Source: an uncultured Poribacteria bacterium (GTDB taxonomy: Bacteria; Poribacteria; WGA-4E; WGA-3G). From it: a DNA stretch of 64,000 bases. The DNA is taken from contig OX638316.1 of NCBI GenBank assembly GCA_951812525.1, positions 2,846,506-2,910,505 on the forward strand, given 5' to 3'. The position numbers and the translations under genes were made by a program. Shown here one piece after another: positions 42,360 through 50,563 of the stretch (positions within the stretch are counted from its first letter, which is position 1; every line of letters starts with the position of its first letter). A model generated the notes under the pieces. It was not told where the DNA came from, did no database searches, and saw nothing but the letters and a program-made list of their open reading frames with translations.

Positions 42360-44171
42360 TCAAACGTTCAAGCCGAGTTGATCGCTCAGTTCCACCAAAC
42401 GCCTGTTAATTCCTGTTTTGTCGATACGATTTCCGTCTACGAATTCTTGGTATGTTGGTAGCAGTGCCTCTGGGATCATTATGCGAGAATTGGCTTCTCG
42501 AAGTGCTAATAACCCCATAAATAGCTGCATCTCCGGTGAATATGCGGGTATGAAATCGTCTAAGGCTTGACGTAGGTCGGATTCCGTGAGCCGATCGCGT
42601 TGATTATGTTTCGCGATATTGTGTGCGCGTTGGACAATTAGGAAAAGATCGCGCCAGGTCAACCCGTCTGTCCCTGCTTCTCCAACGAGTGCACGGAAGT
42701 TAATCTCGTGTTCGGTTTGTCCTTGACAAAAGATCCTCAAAATTTCCATTCTACCTTCTGCGATTGGTGGTAACATAATGAGCTTCGTGTCGAAAATGCC
42801 GTACTGACGAAAAATCTGCGGCATCAAATCCGGACGGTGCGATGCCCCGACCCATATCACTCTACCGTGTAGCGACGGATCACTGATAGCGTTCACAAGG
42901 CTTTGCGGAAACGGCTGCCGTTCTTCGGGATGCATACTTGTATGTGGCGGTGCCTGCTCAATTTCATCCATAAAGACCACTACAGGTGAAATTCCGCGGA
43001 TAAAACTGATAGCAGCTTTCAAGTTTCGCTCATAAGAATTCCCGTTTTCATTGATGTTGGCTACCACCTCGCCGACCTGACTGGCGTAGCGGAGTTGTAC
43101 AAACGTCATATTCGCTTCGCCAGCGAGTAACTGCGCCGCGTAAATCTTACTAGTGCCGGGCGGACCCAAAAAAAGGACACCGCGTGGCACGCGCCGTAGA
43201 TCCCGATTTTTCATCCCCTCCGCAATATTCCTAATTGTCCACATTACATACCAACCGTCAGCATCGGAATTTGTCTGCGTTTCACCCAGTTCCAAGACAC
43301 CGTGGCTGAAGGCTCTAATGCTCTCACGCCGGTATCTCACAAGCGGTTCACCACCGGCTTTCTGCTCCGCCGATTCTGCTTGCCGAACGACATCGTGAAT
43401 GCCGAAGAGGTTGAGTCCTATGGTATCACGTGCCAACATCTCTCTATCGCGATCGTCGTCGAGGGTTTTGCGCATCTGCGATGAATCATCTGAAATGGCA
43501 TGTAAATGTTCAATAAAGTGGTGTCGTTGGCGGTAATCTGGAAACGGAATTTCTATCACAGGGATCTCTGGATTAACAGTGAGGCTCGGATGAATATCAA
43601 AAGTGTTTTGGGTGAGGAGTAGTATAATGTGTCCACGTCTTCGAATCTCTAAGTCGGAAGCCCAATTATGGATCCGACTGAAAAAGCGGTATGAATCGTA
43701 GCTATCTCCTCTGCCCAAAGAAAGATAGTTAGGTGCCAGCTGCTCCAGGAAATTGATAACCAATCCAACTTTTGCTCTACCTTGGTGTAGGAGATTGTTC
43801 AGTTGCTCTTGTAGTTCCTCCGATGGTTCTGGATCGACATTTATAAACGAGTCTTCATGCGGTTTATCGATTGCCAAATTGGCGTTGATTCTCGGGCGTT
43901 CAGTTTCCGGTACTTCTTCATCTGAAGGGATGAGTTTTAGCATCTTCTGCGTATTTTGTCGCCGCCCAATATTCGGCCAAATGATCCCTTGTGACGTGTT
44001 ATATCCGAGAACAAGATCACAACCTAACACATTAAGTTGCTCCATGAGATAGTCGAGGGTAGGCAGGTAGCCGTAAACATCGTCATACAGGAGGTCCTGT
44101 ACGTTGAAATGGAGCAGAAATTCGTGTGCGGAACCTGCGTTATAGTATCTTTTTACCTGTTCCCAAAACAT
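42360..44171 (-). CDS. AAA+ ATPase with divergent Walker A, Ycf46-like layout
   Basis: A 603-aa cytoplasmic protein. The N-terminal half (about 1-250) looks like a degenerate ATPase-like domain ('VGLVINFLEQLAPN', 'GHIILLLTQN', 'IPVIEIPFPDYRQRHHFIE') as in Ycf46-type proteins. The C-terminal AAA+ module has Walker A 'GPPGTSKI' at 336-343 instead of GPPGTGKT, Walker B 'VVVFMDEIEQA', sensor 1 'VIWVGASHRPD', and 'RQYGIFD' where most relatives read R-x-G-R-F-D. The altered P-loop Thr and missing Arg suggest weak or atypical ATPase activity. It lies between two LamG paralogues on the same strand. Partner unknown. Confidence 0.8.
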   Translation of the reverse strand: MFWEQVKRYYNAGSAHEFLLHFNVQDLLYDDVYGYLPTLDYLMEQLNVLGCDLVLGYNTSQGIIWPNIGRRQNTQKMLKLIPSDEEVPETERPRINANLAIDKPHEDSFINVDPEPSEELQEQLNNLLHQGRAKVGLVINFLEQLAPNYLSLGRGDSYDSYRFFSRIHNWASDLEIRRRGHIILLLTQNTFDIHPSLTVNPEIPVIEIPFPDYRQRHHFIEHLHAISDDSSQMRKTLDDDRDREMLARDTIGLNLFGIHDVVRQAESAEQKAGGEPLVRYRRESIRAFSHGVLELGETQTNSDADGWYVMWTIRNIAEGMKNRDLRRVPRGVLFLGPPGTSKIYAAQLLAGEANMTFVQLRYASQVGEVVANINENGNSYERNLKAAISFIRGISPVVVFMDEIEQAPPHTSMHPEERQPFPQSLVNAISDPSLHGRVIWVGASHRPDLMPQIFRQYGIFDTKLIMLPPIAEGRMEILRIFCQGQTEHEINFRALVGEAGTDGLTWRDLFLIVQRAHNIAKHNQRDRLTESDLRQALDDFIPAYSPEMQLFMGLLALREANSRIMIPEALLPTYQEFVDGNRIDKTGINRRLVELSDQLGLNV

Positions 44172-44237
44172 TCTGTACTCCGATATGAGATGTCAATTTT
44201 TTCTGGTAGATGTAGAGCAGGTAGGATGGAGAAGAGA

Positions 44238-44264
44238 GTGGGCGCGCTCAGAAAGCGCGCCTAC
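44238..44264. repeat. REP-like palindrome
   Basis: GTGGGCGCGCT and AGCGCGCCTAC form an 11-bp stem with one G-T pair and a 5-nt loop. It lies 11 bp after the stop of the LamG gene at 44276-45064 (minus strand) and upstream of the AAA+ gene. No T-run follows on the minus strand, so it is more REP-like than a terminator. Confidence 0.55.
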
Positions 44265-44275
44265 ACAATTTTGTT

Positions 44276-45064
44276 TTAACGATCGGTCTTGATATCGCCC
44301 CAAGTAGTGGCTAATTTCGCAAGAGGATCGACAGGGGTAAGCAAGCCTTGTCCCATGACGATTTCATCGGCACTCAATGCGCGGTTCCAGAGGCGAACCT
44401 CGTCTATCGCACCCGCGAAAACGTAGTTAAGGCGTTCACAATCCTGCCCGATTCGCCACGGATCGTCGTTTGCATTCAACGCGCCTGGCACATCGCCTTC
44501 GGCAACGGATTCACCGTTAATATAAATTATCCCTTTTTCACCATCGTTGGTAAAAGCAACATTAATCCACTCACCGGTTGCCGGGAGATCGGTTGTGATA
44601 TCGGCTCTGCCACCATCGGTCTCAAAGCGGAGTTTGAAGACACCACCCTCGCTAAACAGGCCGTATTGTGTTCTACCTGCACAGCCACCGTGGACGGATT
44701 TACCTACAATTTGGCGTGTGCCATCCCAATGATCGGCGTTAATCCACGCCATAAATGTGCACTCGTTCACGTTCAAGGTACCCGTGCTCTCAACAGTGAC
44801 ATAGGCATCACTGCCTTCACCACCAAAGCGAAGTGCGCCGCCGAATTTGCCAGAATCCCAATCCGGATTGGAAATTTCACCATCATGACCATTTCCACTC
44901 GCATCTGCAGCGGTTGTACCTTGCCCTTCATCGTAGGAATGATGTAGGACAAGTCCTTCTTTAAGATCTGCCGAGACGAACGGTGTGAATAACATCGATA
45001 GTGCTACCAAGAAGCACACAGTTCCGTAAAAGGAAAACGAGCAAGTCAATATTGTGTTTTTCAT
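44276..45064 (-). CDS. Exported LamG-domain protein, paralogue, with variant tag
   Basis: Start at the ATG at 45064, which follows AAGGAGG by 8 nt; the longer frame is the ribosome site itself. 262 aa: signal peptide with core 'GTVCFLVALSMLFTPFVSA', LamG domain ('EGLVLHHSYDEGQGTTAADA', 'WINVAFTNDGEKGIIYING', 'GAIDEVRLWNRALSADEI') and an ending 'AKLATTWGDIKTDR', a diverged copy of the shared tag. Closest relative in the window is the 41361 protein. The promoter is equally close to consensus. Function unknown; probably a ligand-binding surface or periplasmic protein. Confidence 0.88.
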   Translation of the reverse strand: MKNTILTCSFSFYGTVCFLVALSMLFTPFVSADLKEGLVLHHSYDEGQGTTAADASGNGHDGEISNPDWDSGKFGGALRFGGEGSDAYVTVESTGTLNVNECTFMAWINADHWDGTRQIVGKSVHGGCAGRTQYGLFSEGGVFKLRFETDGGRADITTDLPATGEWINVAFTNDGEKGIIYINGESVAEGDVPGALNANDDPWRIGQDCERLNYVFAGAIDEVRLWNRALSADEIVMGQGLLTPVDPLAKLATTWGDIKTDR

Positions 45065-45092
45065 GTTTTTCCTCCTTGAAAAATATAGCAAC

Positions 45093-45122
45093 ATTATAGC
45101 AGATTTTTAATGACGCTGTCAA
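45093..45122 (-). promoter_or_regulatory. Promoter of LamG paralogue
   Basis: TTGACA (45122-45117) and TATAAT (45098-45093) on the minus strand with an 18-bp spacer, 28 bp before the ATG at 45064. Divergent from the MATE promoter 50 bp away. Confidence 0.8.
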
Positions 45123-45171
45123 AGGAAAAACACGCTAAATTGAACGTCCATAAACTGTGTTAGGATTCCGC

Positions 45172-45200
45172 TTGACATCTGAGCCGAATTCTGCTAACAT
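45172..45200 (+). promoter_or_regulatory. Promoter of MATE transporter gene
   Basis: TTGACA at 45172-45177 and TAACAT at 45195-45200, 17-bp spacer. Transcription would begin near 45207, giving a leader of about 90 nt. Confidence 0.75.
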
Positions 45201-45206
45201 GAACGA

Positions 45207-45297
45207 GACTAAGGTGGAACCCACTAGTCTGACTCCGCCAGATTTCAATCCGGTGGAGAAGCCAAGCGGTCCTAAATAGGAACTAGAATACAACAAT
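45207..45297 (+). ncRNA. Structured 5' leader of MATE gene (candidate cis-regulatory RNA)
   Basis: Two good hairpins lie in the predicted leader: AGACTA-AG-GTGG-AAC-CCAC-TAGTCT (about 45210-45232) and CTCCGCC with GGTGGAG around a 12-nt loop (about 45235-45261). A short TCCTAAATAGGA hairpin follows near 45270-45283. No ribosome site of normal strength precedes the ATG. I cannot match this to a named riboswitch. MATE transporters are among the genes controlled by known ligand-sensing leaders, so the leader deserves attention. Confidence 0.4.
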
Positions 45298-46671
45298 ATG
45301 AAAAAAGCACGGGGCGATTTGACCCGTGGAAGTCTTTTTAGACACCTTCTACGGCTCTCGGTACCGATAATATTCAGCTACATTCTCCAAGATGCCTTTA
45401 ACATCGTTGATATGATTTTCGTCGGGAGACTTGGTCCCGGTGCGATAGCGGCTGTCGGCGTGAGCGGCAATTTGCTCCGATTAATCGGTGTCTTCTCGCT
45501 CGGTGTCTCAACCGGTGCTGGGATTATGGTAGCGCAGTATCTCGGTTCCCGAAACCTAGCTCAGGCTGAGCACATTGCGATGCAGGCAATCCTGCTGTCT
45601 GTTTTCTTCTCCGTTGGCGTTACGCTTGTGGGCTACCCGCTGGCGGAACACGGATTACGTGCTGTCCGAATGGTTGATCCAGAGGTGCTACGTCTCGGAA
45701 CAACTTACATGCATATCACGCTCGTGGGTATCAGCACAATGTTTGTATCTTTTACCCTCGGTTCTATCTTCCGGGCTGGCGGGGACTCGTTTACGCCAAT
45801 GGTCGTGTTAGTCTTTTCAACATTGATTAACATTGTGTTAGATCCGTTATTGATTTTCGGCTTGTGGGGATTCCCTAAGCTCGGGGTTGCTGGGTCGGCA
45901 TACGCAACGCTAATCGGACGTGGCACGGGAGCGGTTGTGCTACTTTATCTATGTTGGACGAACCGCGCACCCGTTTCGCTGCGACGCGTTCAATATCGAG
46001 TGGATTTCTCAGAAATGCTTGACATTTTAAGGCTCGGTGTTTATAGTTCTATGCAAGGGTTCTGGCGGCATTTCTCAAGACTCGGTTTCTTATGGGTAAT
46101 TGGACCCTATGGTAAGACTATCGTTGCCGCATATACAATTTGCATGCGACTTCGGATTCTGGTAATGAATCCAGGTTTTGGTATTGCAAACTCAGTTTCA
46201 CCGTTGGTTGGGCAAAATTTAGGCGCGAATCAGATGGAACGTGCCGAAAAAGCGACCCAGATCGCGAACCTTTTCGGTGCTGCGCTCATGGCAGTAATTG
46301 GGGCAGTTTTTCTCGTTTTCCCAGAAACGTTCGTTCGGATCTTCACACCGGATGAGACTGTCATCGAAATTGGTGCTGTTTATTTGCAGTTTCTGTCTCC
46401 AACATTTGGATTTATCGCTTTTTCGCTTATTTTGGGCAGAGCACTCAATGGAGCTGGTGATACGCGTTCTCCAATGGTGATTACGCTTGTTTCACAGGTA
46501 GGGATCGGCTTAGGACTTGTGATTCTACTGTCCCACCTGATGGGACTTAACGGTGTTTGGTTGGGCATTGCGCTCTCAAATGTCGTGCAAGGGATCGTAA
46601 TGTGGCTTTGGTATCGTACTGGAAGATGGAAAGCAATAAAACTTATTAAAAAGGTGCCGAAACCGGCGTAG
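45298..46671 (+). CDS. MATE-family efflux transporter
   Basis: Inner-membrane Na+/H+-driven exporter of organic cations, drugs or metabolites. 457 aa with about 12 helices in two homologous halves. Family features: 'SVPIIFSYILQDAFNIVDMI', 'FVGRLGPGAIAAVGVSG', 'GAGIMVAQYLGSRN', 'SIFRAGGDSFTPM' and, in the second half, 'SVSPLVGQNLGANQMERA' and 'GRALNGAGDTRSP'. The rhodanese gene follows 51 bp later and may be cotranscribed. The transcript has a structured leader. Substrate unknown. Confidence 0.92.
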   Translation: MKKARGDLTRGSLFRHLLRLSVPIIFSYILQDAFNIVDMIFVGRLGPGAIAAVGVSGNLLRLIGVFSLGVSTGAGIMVAQYLGSRNLAQAEHIAMQAILLSVFFSVGVTLVGYPLAEHGLRAVRMVDPEVLRLGTTYMHITLVGISTMFVSFTLGSIFRAGGDSFTPMVVLVFSTLINIVLDPLLIFGLWGFPKLGVAGSAYATLIGRGTGAVVLLYLCWTNRAPVSLRRVQYRVDFSEMLDILRLGVYSSMQGFWRHFSRLGFLWVIGPYGKTIVAAYTICMRLRILVMNPGFGIANSVSPLVGQNLGANQMERAEKATQIANLFGAALMAVIGAVFLVFPETFVRIFTPDETVIEIGAVYLQFLSPTFGFIAFSLILGRALNGAGDTRSPMVITLVSQVGIGLGLVILLSHLMGLNGVWLGIALSNVVQGIVMWLWYRTGRWKAIKLIKKVPKPA

Positions 46672-46722
46672 GGCAACTGAAGCACACCAACGGCATCCTA
46701 AATAATTTCAGAAGGAGTTGCA

Positions 46723-47559
46723 ATGGCAGGTTACAAGGGCTATGAGAATCCGCAGCTGATTATCTCTGCTGAGGAATTGAAAGGCACGCTGGACGATGAA
46801 ACGTTCTGCATTGTCGATACGCGACCGACTTATGAATATCTGCGGGGGCATATCCCTGGCGCACTTCATTTGGATCTGTTCGGTTTAAGCCTGATTGATA
46901 CCAGCAAAGAGACTTTTGATACCTTCATGTGGATGATAGCGTATCTATTTCAGCAACGCGGACTCGATCCGGGGAAACCCATTGTATGGTATGAGGACAT
47001 CTCTGGAACACGTGCTTCTCGGGGATTTTGGTTTTGTGAGTATTTGGGACATCCCGAAACCCGTTTGCTGGATGGTGGTTTCAAGGCGTGGTTAGCAGCC
47101 GACGGACCTGTGAGTACGACGGGTGTTGAACCGCCGGACGTGCCACCCTTTCCGATAAACGCTAAACATGATACGCACATGGATGCTGATGTGATCCGTG
47201 TTCTGCTAAGTCGAGACGATTTTATCCGTCTCGATACGCGTACCGATGATGAACATTACGGCAGAGTTGCCCGTGCAGAACGCCCTGGCGCGATTCCGGG
47301 CTCTATTCACATTGAGTGGCTTGATAACCTTGATGAAGAGGGGGCTTTTAAATCTGCCGATGAACTCCGACAAATGTATGAAGCGGTCGGTATTACACCC
47401 GATAAGCAGGTAATGTGCTACTGACAGGGCGGATACCGCTCTTCTCAAGCCTATTTGGCGTTGCGGCTTTTGGGATATCCGAAAGTGAGCAACTACATTG
47501 GGTCGTGGAAAGAGTGGGGTGACCGGCTGGATTTGCCGGTCGAAATTCCGCAGGCTTAG
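46723..47559 (+). CDS. Two-domain rhodanese sulfurtransferase with in-frame TGA at catalytic Cys (candidate selenoprotein)
   Basis: Thiosulfate or 3-mercaptopyruvate sulfurtransferase type with two rhodanese domains. The N-terminal domain has '[20 protein letters not shown]' and 'DGGFKAWLA'; the second has '[20 protein letters not shown]' and '[13 protein letters not shown]'. At codon 234 (47422-47424) the frame meets TGA, then continues without interruption with '[19 protein letters not shown]' and '[20 protein letters not shown]' to TAG at 47557. Relatives have Cys at exactly this place (Y-C-Q-G-G-Y-R-S). A Sec in place of the catalytic Cys is the simplest reading. A hairpin at the right distance follows. 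Alternatives are a recent nonsense mutation or one-base sequence error. GAAGGAG precedes the ATG. Confidence 0.8.
47426..47469 (+). promoter_or_regulatory. Candidate bacterial SECIS hairpins after the TGA
   Basis: Just after the TGA a 7-bp hairpin forms (47426-47442, stem AGGGCGG/CCGCTCT, loop ATA). A second stem AAGCC/GGCTT (47447-47451 with 47465-47469) has a 13-nt loop containing GG at 47457-47458. The second loop begins about 28 nt after the TGA, within the range where bacterial SelB binds. Both structures are also coding sequence, so chance folding is possible. Confidence 0.45.
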
Positions 47560-47661
47560 TACGTCCCTGAAGATGAGGATATCTGGGTACTCATTCCTGA
47601 GGCGGTTTTTATATCGAACTCAGGTTAAATAATACGATATGTTACCAGATATGGACGCTGC

Positions 47662-48390
47662 CTACTCATTTGGCGTGAGGCAACGAACACAGATTTCTGC
47701 AACTTCAGTTGGACATTCGTGCGGTAGGTAATGTCCAGCGTTGGGAATCCAAACCCATTGGATCATCGGATTGGGCGGAACGCGCAACTGTTGTTCAGTT
47801 GAATCATTCCGTCCCATACCGCCAAAGGTTTCATAGATTGGGATGCGCGCTTGTTCGAGGTAGGTGTAGCCATCGAAATTTTTAACGGATTCCCAGAAGT
47901 TGTTCCAGACCTCGGACTTAAAGCGATTTTGCGTCTCTTCAGATTTCCGCTGAATTTGCACAATCGCTGTTTGTAGCAGCGAACCATAAAATCGTCCGGG
48001 GTCAAACGCACTACCCGCTGACGAGAGGCTTGTCCATCCTTCCAACAAAACCAGCCCAGCAACACACGGTGAACGCCTCGCTACCTCCATCGCCACCATA
48101 CCGCCAAGACTGTGCCCCACAATCACTAACGATTGAAGACTCAAATAGTTTACGAGATATAAAACATCCTCGGCGAGGTTGGTTAATGTGAAAGATTGCG
48201 TGGGTACTGTGCTCTGCCCATGCCCGCGAAAATCGAGAGCGATGCAGCGTCCATTGCGTGGTAATCCTTCAATCACCGCTGTCCAGTCCGATGAATCACA
48301 TCCAGTGCCGTGTAAGAAAAGAAACGGCTGACCTGAATTGTCTGAATCCAAGTAAGCCATTTCTCCCCAGTCCATTGGAATTTTTATCAT
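47662..48390 (-). CDS. Alpha/beta-hydrolase
   Basis: Serine hydrolase of the alpha/beta fold, 242 aa from the ATG at 48390 ('MIKIPMDWGEMAYLDSDNSG'). The longer frame overlaps the neighbouring gene and is rejected. Features: oxyanion strand 'FLFLHGTGCDSSDW', 'IALDFRGHGQST', nucleophile elbow 'VIVGHSLGGMVAMEVARR' and the catalytic His in 'PNAGHYLPHE'. It follows the amidohydrolase with a 16-bp gap, which suggests a shared catabolic task. Substrate unknown. Confidence 0.87.
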   Translation of the reverse strand: MIKIPMDWGEMAYLDSDNSGQPFLFLHGTGCDSSDWTAVIEGLPRNGRCIALDFRGHGQSTVPTQSFTLTNLAEDVLYLVNYLSLQSLVIVGHSLGGMVAMEVARRSPCVAGLVLLEGWTSLSSAGSAFDPGRFYGSLLQTAIVQIQRKSEETQNRFKSEVWNNFWESVKNFDGYTYLEQARIPIYETFGGMGRNDSTEQQLRVPPNPMIQWVWIPNAGHYLPHECPTEVAEICVRCLTPNE

Positions 48391-48406
48391 AACGCACGAT
48401 TTCGCT

Positions 48407-49252
48407 TCAGGTCGATAAATTCCAGATCTGTGCTGCTGTACCGCCGAGTATCCGATCTTTGTCATTCTCGGTCAAGAAGGGGAGTCCTTCCGTGATGAGG
48501 CGGAGTTCCTGCCCCAAAGAGGGCCAGTTGTGTTTTTGTCTGTGATGTCCAGGATATCCGGTTCCCCATACCGTCCGTGACGCACTGAAAGCTGACAGTA
48601 ATCTCTCTATGAACGGATGGACATCTGTATACGGAAAATCTTGATTAGAGCGTCCGGCAACATCTGATAATTTGAAGTAAACATTATCGTATTGAGCGAG
48701 TTCCACAATGGGTTGGAAAGCGGCTGCGTCGGCATCTATTTGTGGATACCCCATGTGATCAAGGATGAGTGTAAGATGCGGATACTGTTGCGCGATGACC
48801 GCAACCTGATCGGCAAACTCAGCGCGCAGGTGGAATTGGATAATCGCGTCCAGGGCGGCGATCTCTTCCCACATCGGTCCGTTCTGCCGAGTTAGCAGTA
48901 TCTTCTCATCGGGATAGTACATCGGATGGAAACGGAAGCCTACCAAGCCCCTATCTTTTATCCAATAGCGGACCTGTTCTGCGTTCTTTGGGTCTTGTGG
49001 ATCAATTAAACCGTGTCCGATGAATCGGTCTGGAAAGCGTGCCACCGAGTCTGCTATATAACCGTTATCCCATGTTGACCAACTCGTTTGAACCAGGATT
49101 GTCCAGTCCACGCCGTGTACGTCCATTTCCGCCAGTAGTTCGTCGGCGGTACCGGGTTCATCTGGATAGGAATTCCAAGTTGGGGCAGTGGGACCAACTG
49201 GATATTTTGGTGGATCAATTTCCCAAACATGAACATGGGTATCTACAATCAT
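48407..49252 (-). CDS. Amidohydrolase family 2 metal-dependent hydrolase
   Basis: TIM-barrel hydrolase/decarboxylase-like protein (amidohydrolase_2), 281 aa. The start has GAGG 8 nt before the ATG. Motifs: 'DTHVHVWEIDPP' (metal His pair), 'HPMYYPDEKIL'-type strand with 'FRFHPMYYP', 'LILDHMGYPQID', and near residue 230 'TVWGTGYPGHHR'. In most relatives the last motif is W-G-[ST]-D-[WY]-P, where the Asp is a metal or catalytic ligand; here it is Gly. It may therefore use a different metal set or be inactive. Next to an alpha/beta hydrolase in one operon. Confidence 0.85.
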   Translation of the reverse strand: MIVDTHVHVWEIDPPKYPVGPTAPTWNSYPDEPGTADELLAEMDVHGVDWTILVQTSWSTWDNGYIADSVARFPDRFIGHGLIDPQDPKNAEQVRYWIKDRGLVGFRFHPMYYPDEKILLTRQNGPMWEEIAALDAIIQFHLRAEFADQVAVIAQQYPHLTLILDHMGYPQIDADAAAFQPIVELAQYDNVYFKLSDVAGRSNQDFPYTDVHPFIERLLSAFSASRTVWGTGYPGHHRQKHNWPSLGQELRLITEGLPFLTENDKDRILGGTAAQIWNLST

Positions 49253-49274
49253 TCATAACTCCTCGTCCCTGAAT

Positions 49275-50477
49275 TTAGAACAGGAACTGCGCATCAACCG
49301 TTTCCCCGGCGCGTAGCGTTACCCCTGCTGGCACGGTGATCAATCCATTCGCTAATACAAGAGAATGGAGAATACCTGATCCTTGGGGTCCAGTTGTTTC
49401 AGCGGTGTATTGCCCATCGGATTCTCTGAGGATCGCACGCATATAATTAACGCGTCCATCTCTATTCGTAACGGATTCTGCGAGGGTTGCTTTGAAGGTC
49501 GGACGCAACAAATCTATGTGTCCCGCCATTTTCAAAAGTGCCGGACGCACAAAGAGCTCAAACACGACAAGCGAAGAGACCGGATTACCGGGCAATCCAA
49601 AGATTGGCTTTCCATCTGCGATGCCGTAAGCCTGTGGTTTTCCCGGCTTCATAGCGACGCGCCAGAAGTTAATCTTACCTAATTTTTCCAAAACACTCTT
49701 TACAATATCGTGCTCGCCTACCGAAACGCCGCCACTTGTGATAAGCGCGTCCGCTTCTGCGAGTGCGGCTCGAAAGATTCGCTCTGTTTCAGCCTCGTCA
49801 TCGCGCGCAATCCCCATGTCGATCGGTATACCGCCAGCCTCCTCGACTTGGGCATAGAGACCGTAGCGGTTGCTGTCCCGAATTTTTCCCGGTTCGAGCG
49901 ATTCACCGAGCGGTGTCAGTTCATCACCTGTTGAGACAATCGCAACGGTAGGCTTACGATGGACCGAGACCTCCGCGCAATTCAGAGAGGCAAGCATTGA
50001 GATCTCTGGCGGACGTAGGTGCTTCCCTTTTCCCATGACCAGGGTGCCTTCCTTGACACTTTCACCTGTGAAACGGACGTTTTCAGAATCCTCAACACTT
50101 TCAAAAATCTTGACAGTATTACCTTCTTGTTCGGTGACTTCCTGCATAACGACCGCATCAGCACCTTCAGGCATCATTGCCCCGGTCATAATACGCGCTG
50201 CTTGCCCTGCCTCGACCTGTTTTGTAGGCGCATACCCTGCAGCGATCATCTCTGCAACTGATAGAACAGCCGGGTTATCTTTGGAAATATCCTTTACGTC
50301 TGCTGCACGCACCGCATATCCGTCCATCGCCGAATTGTCAAATGGTGGGATATTTTCAGCAGCATGCAGCCCCTCTGCGAGAACATAACCGGTACAGTTA
50401 AGAATACCTCGCGTTTCCGTTGGTAAAACCGGGATTGTATTTAGCATCTGTTGACGGGCTTCTTTGACACTTAGCAT
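49275..50477 (-). CDS. moeA: Molybdopterin molybdenumtransferase
   Basis: Inserts molybdate into adenylated molybdopterin to make Mo cofactor. The start at 50477 follows GGAG by 10 nt; the frame extends upstream into the spacer. Conserved segments: 'ENIPPFDNSAMDGYAVRA', 'GQAARIMTGAMMPEGADAVV', 'PTVAIVSTGDELTPLGE', 'ALITSGGVSVGEHDIVK', 'FWRVAMKPGKPQAYG' and 'PIFGLPGNPVSSLVVFELFV'. About 400 aa. With mobA at 61.6 kb it shows that the cell makes Mo cofactor; no Mo enzyme is in the window. A divergent metal-uptake promoter lies upstream. Confidence 0.96.
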   Translation of the reverse strand: MLSVKEARQQMLNTIPVLPTETRGILNCTGYVLAEGLHAAENIPPFDNSAMDGYAVRAADVKDISKDNPAVLSVAEMIAAGYAPTKQVEAGQAARIMTGAMMPEGADAVVMQEVTEQEGNTVKIFESVEDSENVRFTGESVKEGTLVMGKGKHLRPPEISMLASLNCAEVSVHRKPTVAIVSTGDELTPLGESLEPGKIRDSNRYGLYAQVEEAGGIPIDMGIARDDEAETERIFRAALAEADALITSGGVSVGEHDIVKSVLEKLGKINFWRVAMKPGKPQAYGIADGKPIFGLPGNPVSSLVVFELFVRPALLKMAGHIDLLRPTFKATLAESVTNRDGRVNYMRAILRESDGQYTAETTGPQGSGILHSLVLANGLITVPAGVTLRAGETVDAQFLF

Positions 50478-50563
50478 ATAATTTTTTCTCCTTTGTGTAA
50501 GTTTGTATAGAATATAATAAAGCATCACACTGATAAGTGCAAGCCCATCTTTTCAAACTTCGT

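Noticed and set aside
45207-45297. tRNA-like reading of the MATE leader (T-arm-like TTCAATC)
   Set aside because: No acceptor stem, anticodon arm or CCA partner could be aligned; it behaves as a leader with two hairpins.
47422-47424. TGA in the rhodanese as evidence for a UGA-Trp or UGA-Gly genetic code
   Set aside because: Several clear genes, for example gmhB and the first nucleoside-type permease, end normally at TGA with the next gene starting at once, and the family has Cys, not Trp or Gly, at this position.
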